Counted from the stretch's first letter, positions 18,399 through 28,402 are shown. The stretch is DNA of 64,000 bases from Bradyrhizobium sp. 138 (GCF_023074075.1 NZ_JADPKT010000002.1:1-64000), one strand, 5' to 3'. Made by a program: numbers and translations. The notes: generated by a model from the letters alone, not told the origin.

Positions 18399-19160
18399 TC
18401 AGCGTCCCAGATAAACTTCGATGACCCGCTCGTTGGACGAGACCTGGTCGATGGTTCCTTCCGCGAGCACCGTGCCCTCGTGCAGGCAGGTGACCTTGAC
18501 GCCGAGCTCGCGCACGAATGTCATGTCGTGCTCGACGACCATCACGGTATGGGTCTTGTTGATCTCTTTCAGCAGCTCGGCGGTAAGGTGCGTCTCGACG
18601 TCGGTCATCCCCGCGACCGGCTCGTCGACGAGCAGCAATTTCGGGTCCTGCGCCAGCAGCATGCCGATCTCAAGCCACTGCTTCTGGCCGTGGCTGAGGC
18701 TGCCGGCAAGGCGGTTACGGGCGTCGGTGAGGCGGATCGTCTCCAGCACCTTGTCGATGCGCTCGGACTCGGCCTTGCTGCCGCGCCAGAACAGCGTGCC
18801 CTTGACGCTGTGATCGACATTGAGTGCGAGCAGGAGGTTGTCCTGCACGGTCTGGCTCTCGAACACCGTCGGCTTCTGGAATTTGCGGCCGATGCCGAGC
18901 TCGGCAATGCGGGTCTCGTCGAGCCGCGTCAGATCAGTGACGCCGTCGAACAGCACGGTGCCCTCGTCGGGCTTGGTCTTGCCGGTGATAATGTCCATCA
19001 TCGTGGTCTTGCCGGCGCCGTTCGGGCCGATGATGGCGCGCATTTCGCCGGGCTCGAGCGTCAGCGACAGATTGTTGATGGCATGGAAGCCGTCGAACGA
19101 GACGTGCACGCCGTCGAGATAGAGCATTGCGGACGTTGCGCGGTTGTCCATGACGTTCAT
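18399..19160 (-). CDS. urtD: Urea ABC transporter ATPase UrtD
   Basis: 253-residue LivG-like ATPase: Walker A GPNGAGKTTMMD, signature LSHGQKQWLEIGMLL (the LSHGQ variant usual for UrtD), Walker B LLLVDEPVAG and MTFVRELG. Six bases after urtC. A second in-frame Met four codons in is an alternative start. Confidence 0.95.
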   Translation of the reverse strand: MNVMDNRATSAMLYLDGVHVSFDGFHAINNLSLTLEPGEMRAIIGPNGAGKTTMMDIITGKTKPDEGTVLFDGVTDLTRLDETRIAELGIGRKFQKPTVFESQTVQDNLLLALNVDHSVKGTLFWRGSKAESERIDKVLETIRLTDARNRLAGSLSHGQKQWLEIGMLLAQDPKLLLVDEPVAGMTDVETHLTAELLKEINKTHTVMVVEHDMTFVRELGVKVTCLHEGTVLAEGTIDQVSSNERVIEVYLGR

Positions 19161-19166
19161 GTGCGC

Positions 19167-20336
19167 CTACTCCGCCATCTTGGGTTCGGTGACGCCGTCC
19201 TCGGCCGCGGCGCTCGCCAGCGCCGCGGCGTTGCGCTTTTCCTTCGACTGATCCCACCAGGCGTTGAACGTGCCGACGATGCCCTTCGGCAGCAGCAGCG
19301 TCACCAGGATGAACAGTGCGCCGAGCATGAACAGCCAATACGGCGCGAGCACGCCGGAGGTGAAGAATGTCTTGGCGTAGTTGACGACGACGGCGCCGAG
19401 TGCTGCGCCGACCAGCGTGCCGCGGCCGCCGACCGCGACCCAGATCACCGCCTCGATCGAATTGCCCGGCGCGAATTCGGATGGATTGATGATGCCGACC
19501 TGCGGCACGTAGAGCGCGCCGGCGACGCCGGCCATGCAGGCCGACACCGTGAACACGAACAGCTTGTAGGATTCGACACGGTAGCCGAGGAAGCGCGTGC
19601 GCGATTCCGCGTCACGCACCGCGATCAAGACCTTACCGAGCTTGGACGAGACGATGGCGCGGCAGATCAGGAAACCAATGATCAGCGCCAGGCAGCTCAG
19701 CGCGAACAGCGCCGCCCGGGTCCCTTCAGCCTGGACGTTGAAGCCGAGGATGTCCTTGAAGTCGGTCAGGCCGTTGTTGCCGCCGAAGCCGAAATCGTTG
19801 CGGAAGAAGGCGAGCAGCAGCGCATAGGTCATCGCCTGCGTGATGATCGAGAGATAGACGCCGGTGACACGGGAGCGGAAGGCGAGCCAGCCAAAGCAGA
19901 AGGCGAGCAGGCCGGGCACCACCAGCACCATCAGCGCCGCGAACCAGAACATGTCGAAGCCGTACCAGTACCAGGGCAGCTTCGAATAGTTCAGGAACAC
20001 CATGAAGTCGGGCAGGACCGGGTTGCCATAGACGCCGCGCGTGCCGATCTGCCGCATCAGGTACATGCCCATGGCGTAGCCGCCGAGCGCGAAGAAGGCG
20101 CCGTGACCGAGCGAGAGGATGCCGCAATAACCCCAGATCAGATCGATCGCGAGGGCGAGGATGGCGTAGCAGACATATTTGCCCCAGAGCGCGACGAGAT
20201 AGGTCGGCACCTGCAGGAATGACCCTGCAGGCAGCAGCAGGTTGGAGAGCGGGATGAGAATGCCGAGGGCCGCGACGACGGCAAGGAAGATCGTCGCGCT
20301 GCGGTCCAGCGATCGCGTCAGCATGTGAGGGGTCAT
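19167..20336 (-). CDS. urtC: Urea ABC transporter permease UrtC
   Basis: 389-residue LivM-like permease with about nine to ten membrane helices, the GYCGILSLGHGAFFALGGYAMG block, and GRGTLVGAALGAVVVN near the C-terminus. Its ATG overlaps the urtB stop (ATGA), so translation is coupled. Confidence 0.95.
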   Translation of the reverse strand: MTPHMLTRSLDRSATIFLAVVAALGILIPLSNLLLPAGSFLQVPTYLVALWGKYVCYAILALAIDLIWGYCGILSLGHGAFFALGGYAMGMYLMRQIGTRGVYGNPVLPDFMVFLNYSKLPWYWYGFDMFWFAALMVLVVPGLLAFCFGWLAFRSRVTGVYLSIITQAMTYALLLAFFRNDFGFGGNNGLTDFKDILGFNVQAEGTRAALFALSCLALIIGFLICRAIVSSKLGKVLIAVRDAESRTRFLGYRVESYKLFVFTVSACMAGVAGALYVPQVGIINPSEFAPGNSIEAVIWVAVGGRGTLVGAALGAVVVNYAKTFFTSGVLAPYWLFMLGALFILVTLLLPKGIVGTFNAWWDQSKEKRNAAALASAAAEDGVTEPKMAE

Positions 20337-21940
20337 GCTTCCACCGCACGGCCCTTGAGCGCGAACAGGCCGCGCGGCCGCTTTTGAATGAACAGGATGA
20401 TCAGAACCAGGATGGCGATCTTGCCGAGCACCGCGCCGGCGACCGGCTCCAGGAACTTATTGGCGATGCCGAGCGTGAAGGCGCCGACCAGCGTGCCCCA
20501 GAGATTACCCACCCCGCCGAACACCACGACCATGAAACTGTCGATGATGTAGCTCTGGCCGAGATTGGGGCTGACATTGTCGATCTGCGACAGCGCCACC
20601 CCGGCGATGCCGGCAATACCCGAACCGAGTCCAAATGTGAGCGCATCGACGCGCGAGGTGGCGATGCCCATCGAGGCCGCCATGCGGCGGTTCTGCGTCA
20701 CGGCGCGCATCTCGAGGCCGAGCGCGGTGTAGCGCAGCATCGCGAGCAGGATCGCGAACACGGCCAGCGTGAACACGAGGATCCAGAGCCGGTTATAGGT
20801 GATGGTAATCTGGCCGAGCTCGAACGCGCCGCTCATCCAGGAGGGATTGCCGACCTCGCGGTTGGTCGGGCCGAACATGGTGCGCACCGCCTGCTGCAGC
20901 ACCAGCGACAGGCCCCAGGTCGCAAGCAGCGTCTCCAGCGGACGGCCGTAGAGGAAGCGGATGATGCTGCGCTCGATCAGTACGCCGATCGCGCCTGCGA
21001 CGACAAAGGCGAGCGGCACGGCGATCAGCAGCGAATAGTCGAACAGGGCGGGATAGCGGGTGCGGATCACCTCCTGCACCACGAAGGTGGTGTAGGCCCC
21101 GATCATCACCATCTCGCCATGCGCCATGTTGATCACGCCCATCACGCCGAAGGTAATGGCGAGCCCGATCGCGGCGAGCAGCAACACCGAGCCGAGCGAG
21201 AGGCCGTACCAGGCATTCTGAACCGAGGACCAGATGGCGAGCGAAGACTGGATCGAGCCGATCGCGCTCGCCGCGGCCTTGGTCACCGAAGCCGGCTGGT
21301 CGCCCATGCCGGTGAGCAGCGCCATCGCCTCCTGGTCGCCGCGGGCCTTGAGCGTGGCGACCGCCTCGAGCTTCTCGAGCTCGGAGGCATCCGCCTTGAA
21401 CAGCAGGATGGCCGCGCGGGCCTCGCCGAGCGCGGCCTTGACGGACCTGTTGGTTTCCTTGGCAATCGCAGCGTCGACGGCCTCGAGCGCGGTCTCCTCA
21501 TGCGATTTGAAGACGGACTGCGCGGCCTGCAGGCGCGTTCCGACATCCGGCGACTGCAGCGTCAGGCTGCCGAGCGCGGCGTCGACACTGCGGCGCAGGC
21601 GGTTGTTGAGGCGGACCGCGCTCGCGCTGTCGGGAACGCTGGCGACGGCCTCACCGGTCGCGGCATCGATCGACTTGCCGTCGGCGCCGGTGACGTAAAC
21701 CTTCTTGCTGTCGGGATCAGCCATGAGGCGGCCGTCCTGGAGCGCGCTGATGATGGGGAAAGCCAGCTTATTGCCACTGCCCGCGACCACACTGATCGCT
21801 TCTTCCGTGTCGGAGAAATCGTCATTGGCGAATTTGGCGACTCCGTCCTCGAACGGACCGGCAAACGCCGGCAGCGCGAACGCGATCAGCAACAACGAGA
21901 GCGCAAGCGAGCAGAGGCGCGCGGACAAAGAGGCTGGCAC
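20333..21940 (-). CDS. urtB: Urea ABC transporter permease UrtB
   Basis: About 535 residues. UrtB is longer than LivH because of an N-terminal extension: here a signal-like helix (about 5-25) and a soluble helical segment up to about 245, then the LivH-type membrane part with GLAITFGVMGVINMAHGEMVMIGAY and VFGGVGNLWGTLVGAF. I chose GTG 21940, placed after a GGGG stretch; the open frame continues to 22006, but that region is occupied by a 13-bp-stem hairpin and reads as low-complexity Arg. Confidence 0.9.
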   Translation of the reverse strand: MPASLSARLCSLALSLLLIAFALPAFAGPFEDGVAKFANDDFSDTEEAISVVAGSGNKLAFPIISALQDGRLMADPDSKKVYVTGADGKSIDAATGEAVASVPDSASAVRLNNRLRRSVDAALGSLTLQSPDVGTRLQAAQSVFKSHEETALEAVDAAIAKETNRSVKAALGEARAAILLFKADASELEKLEAVATLKARGDQEAMALLTGMGDQPASVTKAAASAIGSIQSSLAIWSSVQNAWYGLSLGSVLLLAAIGLAITFGVMGVINMAHGEMVMIGAYTTFVVQEVIRTRYPALFDYSLLIAVPLAFVVAGAIGVLIERSIIRFLYGRPLETLLATWGLSLVLQQAVRTMFGPTNREVGNPSWMSGAFELGQITITYNRLWILVFTLAVFAILLAMLRYTALGLEMRAVTQNRRMAASMGIATSRVDALTFGLGSGIAGIAGVALSQIDNVSPNLGQSYIIDSFMVVVFGGVGNLWGTLVGAFTLGIANKFLEPVAGAVLGKIAILVLIILFIQKRPRGLFALKGRAVEA

Positions 21941-21966
21941 TGTGAAAGACCCCGGCGGAAATGGGT

Positions 21967-21996
21967 GGAGAAGGCGGCGGGATCGCCGCCTTCTCC
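21967..21996 (-). promoter_or_regulatory. Strong hairpin between urtA and urtB
   Basis: Perfect 13-bp stem GGAGAAGGCGGCG/CGCCGCCTTCTCC with a 4-nt loop in the 84-bp urtA-urtB spacer. No U-tract follows on the transcribed strand. Such hairpins after binding-protein genes commonly protect the upstream mRNA from 3' exonucleases and raise its level relative to the permease genes; that role is inferred here. Confidence 0.75.
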
Positions 21997-22024
21997 GATC
22001 GTGCAATGGAGTCTCAGATCCGGC

Positions 22025-23344
22025 TCAGGAGCCCGAACCGAGGCACTTGTTGGTCTTGGTGTTGAAGTTGCCGCACTTCTTGCCGACCCAGTCGCCGATC
22101 AGGTCCTTGGAACCGTCGAGCTCCTTCGACCAGGCATCGCCCGCGACGAGACCGGGGGTCTTCCAGACCACGTCGAACTGGCCGTTGCCCTTGATCTCGC
22201 CGATGAACACCGGCTTGGTGATGTGGTGGTTCGGCAGCATCTTCGACACGCCGCCGGTCAGGTTCTTGGCTTCGATGCCCGGGAGAGCGTCGATCACCTT
22301 GTCGGGATCGGTCGACTTCACCTTCTCGACCGCCTTGACCCACATGTCGAAGCCGATCACGTGCGCTTCCATCGGATCGTTGGTCACGCGCTTCGGATTC
22401 TTGGTGTAGGCCTGCCACGCCTTGATGAACTTCTCGTTCTCCGGCGACTTGATGGACTGGAAGTAGTTCCAGGCAGCGAGATGGCCGACCAGCGGCTTGG
22501 TGTCGATGCCGGCGAGCTCTTCCTCACCCACCGAGAACGCGACGACCGGGATGTCCTTGGCCTTGATGCCCTGGTTGCCGAGCTCCTTGTAGAAGGGAAC
22601 GTTGGCGTCGCCGTTGATGGTCGAGACCACCGCGGTCTTCTTGCCGGCCGAGCCGAACTTCTTGATGTCGGCCACGATCGTCTGCCAGTCGGAGTGACCG
22701 AACGGCGTGTAGTTGATCATGATGTCTTCCTGGGCGACACCCTTGGACTTCAGATAGGCTTCCAGGATCTTGTTGGTGGTGCGCGGATAGACGTAGTCGG
22801 TGCCCGCGAGCACCCAGCGCTTCACCTTCTCTTCCTTCATCAAATAGTCGACGGCGGGGATCGCCTGCTGGTTCGGCGCCGCACCGGTGTAGAACACGTT
22901 GCGCTCGCTCTCCTCACCCTCGTACTGCACGGGGTAGAACAGGATGCTGTTCAGCTCCTTGAACACCGGGAGCACCGACTTGCGCGACACCGAGGTCCAG
23001 CAGCCGAACACGACCGAGACCTTTTCCTTGGTGATCAGCTCGCGCGCCTTCTCGGCGAACAGCGGCCAGTTGGAGGCGGGGTCGACGACGACGGCCTCGA
23101 GCTTCTTGCCGTTCACGCCGCCCTTCTTGTTCTGCTCGTCGATCAGGAAGAGGATGGTATCCTTCAGCGTGGTTTCGCTGATGGCCATGGTGCCGGAAAG
23201 AGAGTGCAGCACACCGACCTTGATGGTGTCGGCGGCTGTCGCGCCGGTCAATGGAGCCAGACCGAGCATCAGGCCGGCGGTCGCAGCGAGAACGCCACGG
23301 CGGCTAAATGACGCCGCTATATCGTGAATGGATTTGCTAAGCAT
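22025..23344 (-). CDS. urtA: Urea ABC transporter substrate-binding protein UrtA
   Basis: 439-residue periplasmic binding protein of the amide/urea type. It has a twin-arginine-like signal (SFSRRGVLAATAG, cleavage near ATAAD), then DTIKVGVLHSLSGTMAISE, VVFGCWTSVSRKSVLPVFKE and YPVQYEGEE, all typical of UrtA. First gene of the operon. ATG 23344 is preferred; the frame stays open upstream to 23527, but that stretch contains the promoter and is not family-like. Confidence 0.96.
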   Translation of the reverse strand: MLSKSIHDIAASFSRRGVLAATAGLMLGLAPLTGATAADTIKVGVLHSLSGTMAISETTLKDTILFLIDEQNKKGGVNGKKLEAVVVDPASNWPLFAEKARELITKEKVSVVFGCWTSVSRKSVLPVFKELNSILFYPVQYEGEESERNVFYTGAAPNQQAIPAVDYLMKEEKVKRWVLAGTDYVYPRTTNKILEAYLKSKGVAQEDIMINYTPFGHSDWQTIVADIKKFGSAGKKTAVVSTINGDANVPFYKELGNQGIKAKDIPVVAFSVGEEELAGIDTKPLVGHLAAWNYFQSIKSPENEKFIKAWQAYTKNPKRVTNDPMEAHVIGFDMWVKAVEKVKSTDPDKVIDALPGIEAKNLTGGVSKMLPNHHITKPVFIGEIKGNGQFDVVWKTPGLVAGDAWSKELDGSKDLIGDWVGKKCGNFNTKTNKCLGSGS

Positions 23345-23419
23345 GAGTGTCTCATCTCCCTGACGCAGACGTGAAAAACGCTGCGAAACGGCCCCACGGC
23401 CGCCTGCGATTAACGGATT

Positions 23420-23435
23420 CGCAAGAACCGTGCCA
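23420..23435 (-). promoter_or_regulatory. Predicted sigma-54 promoter of the urt-ure operon
   Basis: Reading leftward, 23435-23420 is TGGCACGGTTCTTGCG. It matches the sigma-54 consensus TGGCACGN4TTGCW at every fixed base except the final A/T, with the GG (-24) and GC (-12) exactly ten bases apart. Transcription would start near 23409, giving a leader of about 65 nt before urtA. No clear NtrC dyad was recognised by eye in the upstream AT-richer DNA. Confidence 0.8.
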
Positions 23436-23452
23436 TGGACTGAACACCCACC

Positions 23453-23464
23453 AACCAATTGGTT
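23453..23464. promoter_or_regulatory. 12-bp palindrome upstream of the sigma-54 promoter
   Basis: AACCAATTGGTT is a perfect palindrome about 18 bp upstream of the -24 element. It could be a regulator site. A second short dyad, GCCAG/CTGGC, is at 23575-23586. Neither matches the NtrC consensus well. Confidence 0.35.
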
Positions 23465-23786
23465 TTGCTCGTATAATTGCCAGAAATCAAAGTTTCGCCA
23501 CCAAGAAATAGCCCAAAATTTGAGCATTTCAAATGTATGCCAAAGCGGCAGACGGGCTAATTGTTGTGCAACTTGCCAGCTCTGGCTAAATTTCCGGCAT
23601 AATTATTTCTGCACTGCAATCACCATTTCGAGCGCGCCTGCCTTGAAAGCGCCCCCTCAATGTTCCATATGAACAGCCGAGACCTGTTGCGAATCAAGAG
23701 GTCGTTGCGAGCCGCGTGTTCTTAAGCCCCTACGGGCCTCTGGCTTGCCCCATATCTCCCAAGCCATCCGACACCCTAAACACGCA

Positions 23787-23803
23787 GGTGTCTTCTCGAC
23801 ACC
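23787..23803 (+). promoter_or_regulatory. Leader hairpin upstream of the RhlE helicase gene
   Basis: GGTGTC/GACACC stem with 5-nt loop followed by CTTTTG, 46 bases before the helicase start. It resembles a weak terminator or attenuator. The 504-bp gap between urtA and the helicase otherwise holds the urt promoter region and no convincing ORF. Confidence 0.4.
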
Positions 23804-23848
23804 CTTTTGCGCGCGCCGCGCTGAATGCGCCGGGCGCCCGCTTTTGAC

Positions 23849-25408
<1,560 letters not shown>

Positions 25409-25432
25409 CAGTCTACGACTGGAGACACCCAC

Positions 25433-25720
25433 ATGGCCAAGGAAGAGCTGATCCAGTTCGAAGGACTGGTCACCGAAATCCTCCCCGACGCCCGCTACCG
25501 CGTGCAGCTCGACGCCGGACACGAGATCGTTGCCTATACCGCCGGCAAGATGAAGAAGAACCGCATCAAGACGCTGGCGGGCGACCGCGTGACGGTGGAG
25601 ATGTCGCCCTATGACCTCGAGAAGGGCCGGCTGATTTTCCGCCACAAGGACGAACGTCCCAGCGGGGTGGGTGGACCGCCTCGTCCCGGACAGCGCGGCG
25701 GCCAGTTCCGCCGCCGCTAG
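25433..25720 (+). CDS. infA: Translation initiation factor IF-1 paralogue
   Basis: 95-residue S1-like OB-fold protein. Residues 1-75 match IF-1 ([24 protein letters not shown]..., [23 protein letters not shown]). The remaining 20 or so form a G/P/R-rich extension ending GGQFRRR, absent from the usual 72-residue IF-1. It binds the ribosomal A site during initiation. GGAG precedes the ATG. The location beside a helicase suggests an accessory or cold-related copy, with the housekeeping infA elsewhere; that is inference. Confidence 0.93.
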   Translation: MAKEELIQFEGLVTEILPDARYRVQLDAGHEIVAYTAGKMKKNRIKTLAGDRVTVEMSPYDLEKGRLIFRHKDERPSGVGGPPRPGQRGGQFRRR

Positions 25721-25766
25721 TCGATGGCTGGCGCGCGAGCGCGGAAGTCGAATGCCGATCTGCATG

Positions 25767-25796
25767 TTGATCCGCCGTGGACATCCGGCGGATCAA
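25767..25796. other. Large hairpin after infA
   Basis: Perfect 11-bp inverted repeat TTGATCCGCCG/CGGCGGATCAA with an 8-nt loop, 46 bases after infA. It is followed by A residues on the + strand, so it is not a classical rightward terminator; it may be a 3'-end RNA structure. Confidence 0.6.
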
Positions 25797-25835
25797 AAAA
25801 TCGTGCGCATCCGGATTGTTTTGAGGCTCTAATTC

Positions 25836-25853
25836 CGATAAAATGAATTATCG
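25836..25853 (+). promoter_or_regulatory. AT-rich hairpin in the cspA leader
   Basis: CGATAA/TTATCG stem with a 6-nt loop about 135 bases before cspA. Long structured leaders are typical of cold-shock genes, but the transcription start is not known here. Confidence 0.35.
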
Positions 25854-25987
25854 ATTTTCGGCCGGACGACATTAGCATCCACCGGTACAGCCGGTTCAGA
25901 CACGCTGACGACCCTTCCAAAAATTCGATCTAACCGGCCTGCGCGAGCAGGCTCCAACATTGTGTTATCTGAGAAGGGACTACCCCC

Positions 25988-26200
25988 GTGAGCATGGGAA
26001 CCGTGAAGTGGTTTAACGCGACCAAAGGCTTCGGCTTCATTCAGCCCGACGATGGCGGCCAGGACGTGTTCGTTCACATCAGCGCTGTGGAACGTGCGGG
26101 CCTCGGCACGCTGCGTGAAGGTCAGAAGATCTCCTACGAGATCGTGGCCGACCGCCGTTCCGGCAAGTCGGCAGCAGACAACCTGCGCGCCGCGGGCTGA
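25988..26200 (+). CDS. cspA: Cold-shock protein, CspA family
   Basis: 70-residue single cold-shock domain: [20 protein letters not shown] with RNP1 (KGFGFI) and RNP2 (VFVHIS). It binds single-stranded RNA/DNA and acts as an RNA chaperone. Start is GTG 25988 ([10 protein letters not shown]) after GAAGGGA; ATG 25994 is possible. Ends before a strong terminator. Confidence 0.96.
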   Translation: MSMGTVKWFNATKGFGFIQPDDGGQDVFVHISAVERAGLGTLREGQKISYEIVADRRSGKSAADNLRAAG

Positions 26201-26248
26201 ACCGCCGGGCGCTTGGCCCGATCGGCCGGCGCCAGCCAAAGAAGCAAG

Positions 26249-26276
26249 AAGGCCGTGCGCGACGCACGGCCTTTTT
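26249..26276 (+). terminator. Terminator of cspA
   Basis: Perfect 11-bp stem AAGGCCGTGCG/CGCACGGCCTT with a 3-nt CGA loop and a T-run. Confidence 0.92.
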
Positions 26277-26301
26277 CATTTCGGAAGCCTGCACGTGCAT
26301 G

Positions 26302-26928
26302 TCAGCACGAGGACGGCACGCCGTTGTAGGGAACGCAGGTGACCTGGCGCGGCCGCGTGTAGGAGAGATCGCTCAGCGGGATGCTCGACTTCAGCACGTA
26401 GCCAACTGATGGTTGGTAAATGTAGCTCGCCTCGCTGAGGATGAGGTAGGTCGACGGAATCAGCAGCGTCGAGGGAAGCTCGCCGGTGACCTTGTCGCCG
26501 GCCTTGCGGGCCGAGGTCGCCAACGTCGCCTGGGTCGCGCCGCTCGCAATGGTGCCGGCCTTGCTCCACTGGACCGTGGCAATGCTGTTGGCATCGATAT
26601 AGATCTGGGAGATCGAGCCTTTCACGAGCGTGGCATCGTACGGCATGATGATCGAGATGCTGGCCGTGAACGCGTTCTGCATGTCGGAATCGGTCAGCGT
26701 CGTCGACTGCGACGTCAGATCGGACAGCGTCCGTGCAATCAACGTGACCTTGCGATCGATCGCCACGGCCGACGAGAATTCGACGGTGCCGAAGAACATC
26801 ACCAGCATCAGCGGCACGATGACCGCGAATTCGGTCGCCGCGAGCGCACGGCTGTCGGCGATGAAGCCGCGCACCGAGCAGCGTGCATTCCCCAAGAAAT
26901 TCGCAATCACCTGCATTGGTCCGCTCAT
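26302..26928 (-). CDS. TadE/TadG-like pilus-assembly membrane protein
   Basis: 208 residues with an N-terminal pseudopilin-like segment, ATEFAVIVPLMLVMFFGTVEF, in which the hydrophobic helix follows a Glu as in TadE-type proteins. The extracytoplasmic remainder has a C-terminal Cys pair (VTCVPYNGVPSSC). Minor pseudopilins of this type help assemble Flp pili. The ATG at 26928 follows a GAGG; the much longer open frame upstream is a shadow of the next gene. Six bases after the other TadE-like gene. Confidence 0.87.
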   Translation of the reverse strand: MSGPMQVIANFLGNARCSVRGFIADSRALAATEFAVIVPLMLVMFFGTVEFSSAVAIDRKVTLIARTLSDLTSQSTTLTDSDMQNAFTASISIIMPYDATLVKGSISQIYIDANSIATVQWSKAGTIASGATQATLATSARKAGDKVTGELPSTLLIPSTYLILSEASYIYQPSVGYVLKSSIPLSDLSYTRPRQVTCVPYNGVPSSC

Positions 26929-26933
26929 TTGCC

Positions 26934-27515
26934 TCAGAAGGGTTCGTTCTTGAAGGCTGCGGTCGCCACCAGCAGTCGCTTGCTGCTGCAACCGATGTTG
27001 TAGCCGAGGCCGGTGACGAAGAGCGGCCACTGATAGAACATCCGCACCACGACGACCTGGCTGGAGCTGCCGGGATTGTATTGCACGCCGGTCGGATTGA
27101 AGTTGCAGGAATCGCCGTAACTGGTGAGGCTCAGCGTGGTGAAGGAGCTGGTGCTCACCACGTCGACATAAAGCTTGCTGCAATCGAACAGCGCCGGGAT
27201 CTGGCTGCAGACATAGGCCTTGAACGTGGTCTGATCGCACGCCGAGACCACGTTGGGCGTGGTCTGACAGGCCGTCACCGAGCCGCCCTGCGCTTGCGCC
27301 TGGCCGGTCAGAATCGCACGCGCCGAATTCTGGGTGATGGTCTCGAGCACCTGGCCCGCGAAGAACACCAGCGCCGTCTCGATGATGGCGAACAGCAGCG
27401 CGAAGAAGATCGGAGCGACCAGCGCGAACTCGACCGCCGCGGAGCCGCCACGGCTGCCACGGAATCGGCATAGCGCCTTGCGGAGCGTGAACCTCGTAGG
27501 TGGAAGCGATGGCAT
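26934..27515 (-). CDS. TadE-family minor pseudopilin
   Basis: About 193 residues. After a basic N-terminus comes GSAAVEFALVAPIFFALLFAII, the TadE prepilin-like motif with Glu at +5 and a single helix, then an extracytoplasmic domain with several Cys (TACQ, SACDQ, YVCSQ, FDCSK, DSCNF, IGCSS). I prefer ATG 27515 (MPSLPPTRF) after GGGG; an upstream in-frame ATG at 27554 has no RBS. Likely forms an operon with the downstream TadE/G-like gene. About 195 bp without a gene separates it from the CpaC-N protein. Confidence 0.87.
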   Translation of the reverse strand: MPSLPPTRFTLRKALCRFRGSRGGSAAVEFALVAPIFFALLFAIIETALVFFAGQVLETITQNSARAILTGQAQAQGGSVTACQTTPNVVSACDQTTFKAYVCSQIPALFDCSKLYVDVVSTSSFTTLSLTSYGDSCNFNPTGVQYNPGSSSQVVVVRMFYQWPLFVTGLGYNIGCSSKRLLVATAAFKNEPF

Positions 27516-27750
27516 CGCGTCAAAATCCCCAGCAGCGGCGATCCTCTGCTTCATTCAATAGCTAAAACTGATTGTTTAAGTGTTGCAGGCGATTCAGACC
27601 CGGCGAACCGCACCGTTAAGGATGCGTTAACCAGGCACGCCCCGACGCACCGGAAAGGCGGCGCGCGCAGAAAGGCCTCGCCCCGACATCCGAAAAATGC
27701 CCAGGCGGGATCATGCGATCCTGCCCGGGTGAACCCGCCGGTCGGCCCGG

Positions 27751-28248
27751 CTAGTTGGACTTGGTGCCCGCACCGGCGTTGCCGCTGGCACTGCTGCTCA
27801 GCGAACCGGCCTGGCTCATCGTGTTGTTGAAATAGGTGTCGCTGTCGCCGAGCGTCACGCGACGCTGGCAAAGCGGCGCGCAGCTGTAGGACTCGCGCTC
27901 GATCCCGCGATAGATGGTGACGACCCGGTCGCTCGGACCTTCGACCTGGATCTGGCGGTCGACCAAAATCTCGCCGCTCCGGTCGAGCGCGATGAAGTTG
28001 GTGGCACCATAACCCTTGCCGGTCACGACGATCATGCCGCCGGGCTGGAGGGTGACGTCCGCGATCAGGGGATTGCCGACCACGATGGTCGCTACCTTGC
28101 CGGGCAGCCGCACCAGCTTGGCCTGATCGACATTGACGGCGATGGTGTCGGCGGTGGGCTCGGCGAGGCCGGCAGCCGGTGATGCCAGCACTGCGGCAGC
28201 CACCAGAAGACAAACGCGCGCATGACGACGCAGCAATTCTTTACGCAT
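27751..28248 (-). CDS. Stand-alone pilus-assembly (CpaC N-terminal domain) protein
   Basis: 165-residue exported protein: signal peptide (VCLLVAAAVLASPAAGLA), then one T2SS/T3SS pilus N-terminal domain (about 35-115). It is recognisable by alignment with the N-domain of CpaC in this window: VRLPGKVATIVVGNPLIADV here versus IDLPRDIKDVLVADPKIANA there. No secretin barrel follows; instead there is a CAPLC motif and a Ser/Ala/Gly tail. Probably a periplasmic accessory of the Tad secretin. Confidence 0.85.
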   Translation of the reverse strand: MRKELLRRHARVCLLVAAAVLASPAAGLAEPTADTIAVNVDQAKLVRLPGKVATIVVGNPLIADVTLQPGGMIVVTGKGYGATNFIALDRSGEILVDRQIQVEGPSDRVVTIYRGIERESYSCAPLCQRRVTLGDSDTYFNNTMSQAGSLSSSASGNAGAGTKSN

Positions 28249-28402
28249 ACTCTTACCCCCGGGACGTCACAAACCGGCAGAAGCGACCCGATAACAACGG
28301 AGCCAGTGCCCGACCCCGGTAACCTGCCTTTAATTCGTGAACGTTCCGCAAACTCGCCGACTATTGTTTGAACGGACCGGCGTTTACGGCCGAATAATCC
28401 GA

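Noticed and set aside
17694-23311. Two very long + strand open frames (842 and 975 codons) across the urt genes.
   Set aside because: Antisense shadows of urtA-urtE with no RBS, no recognisable domain and biased composition.
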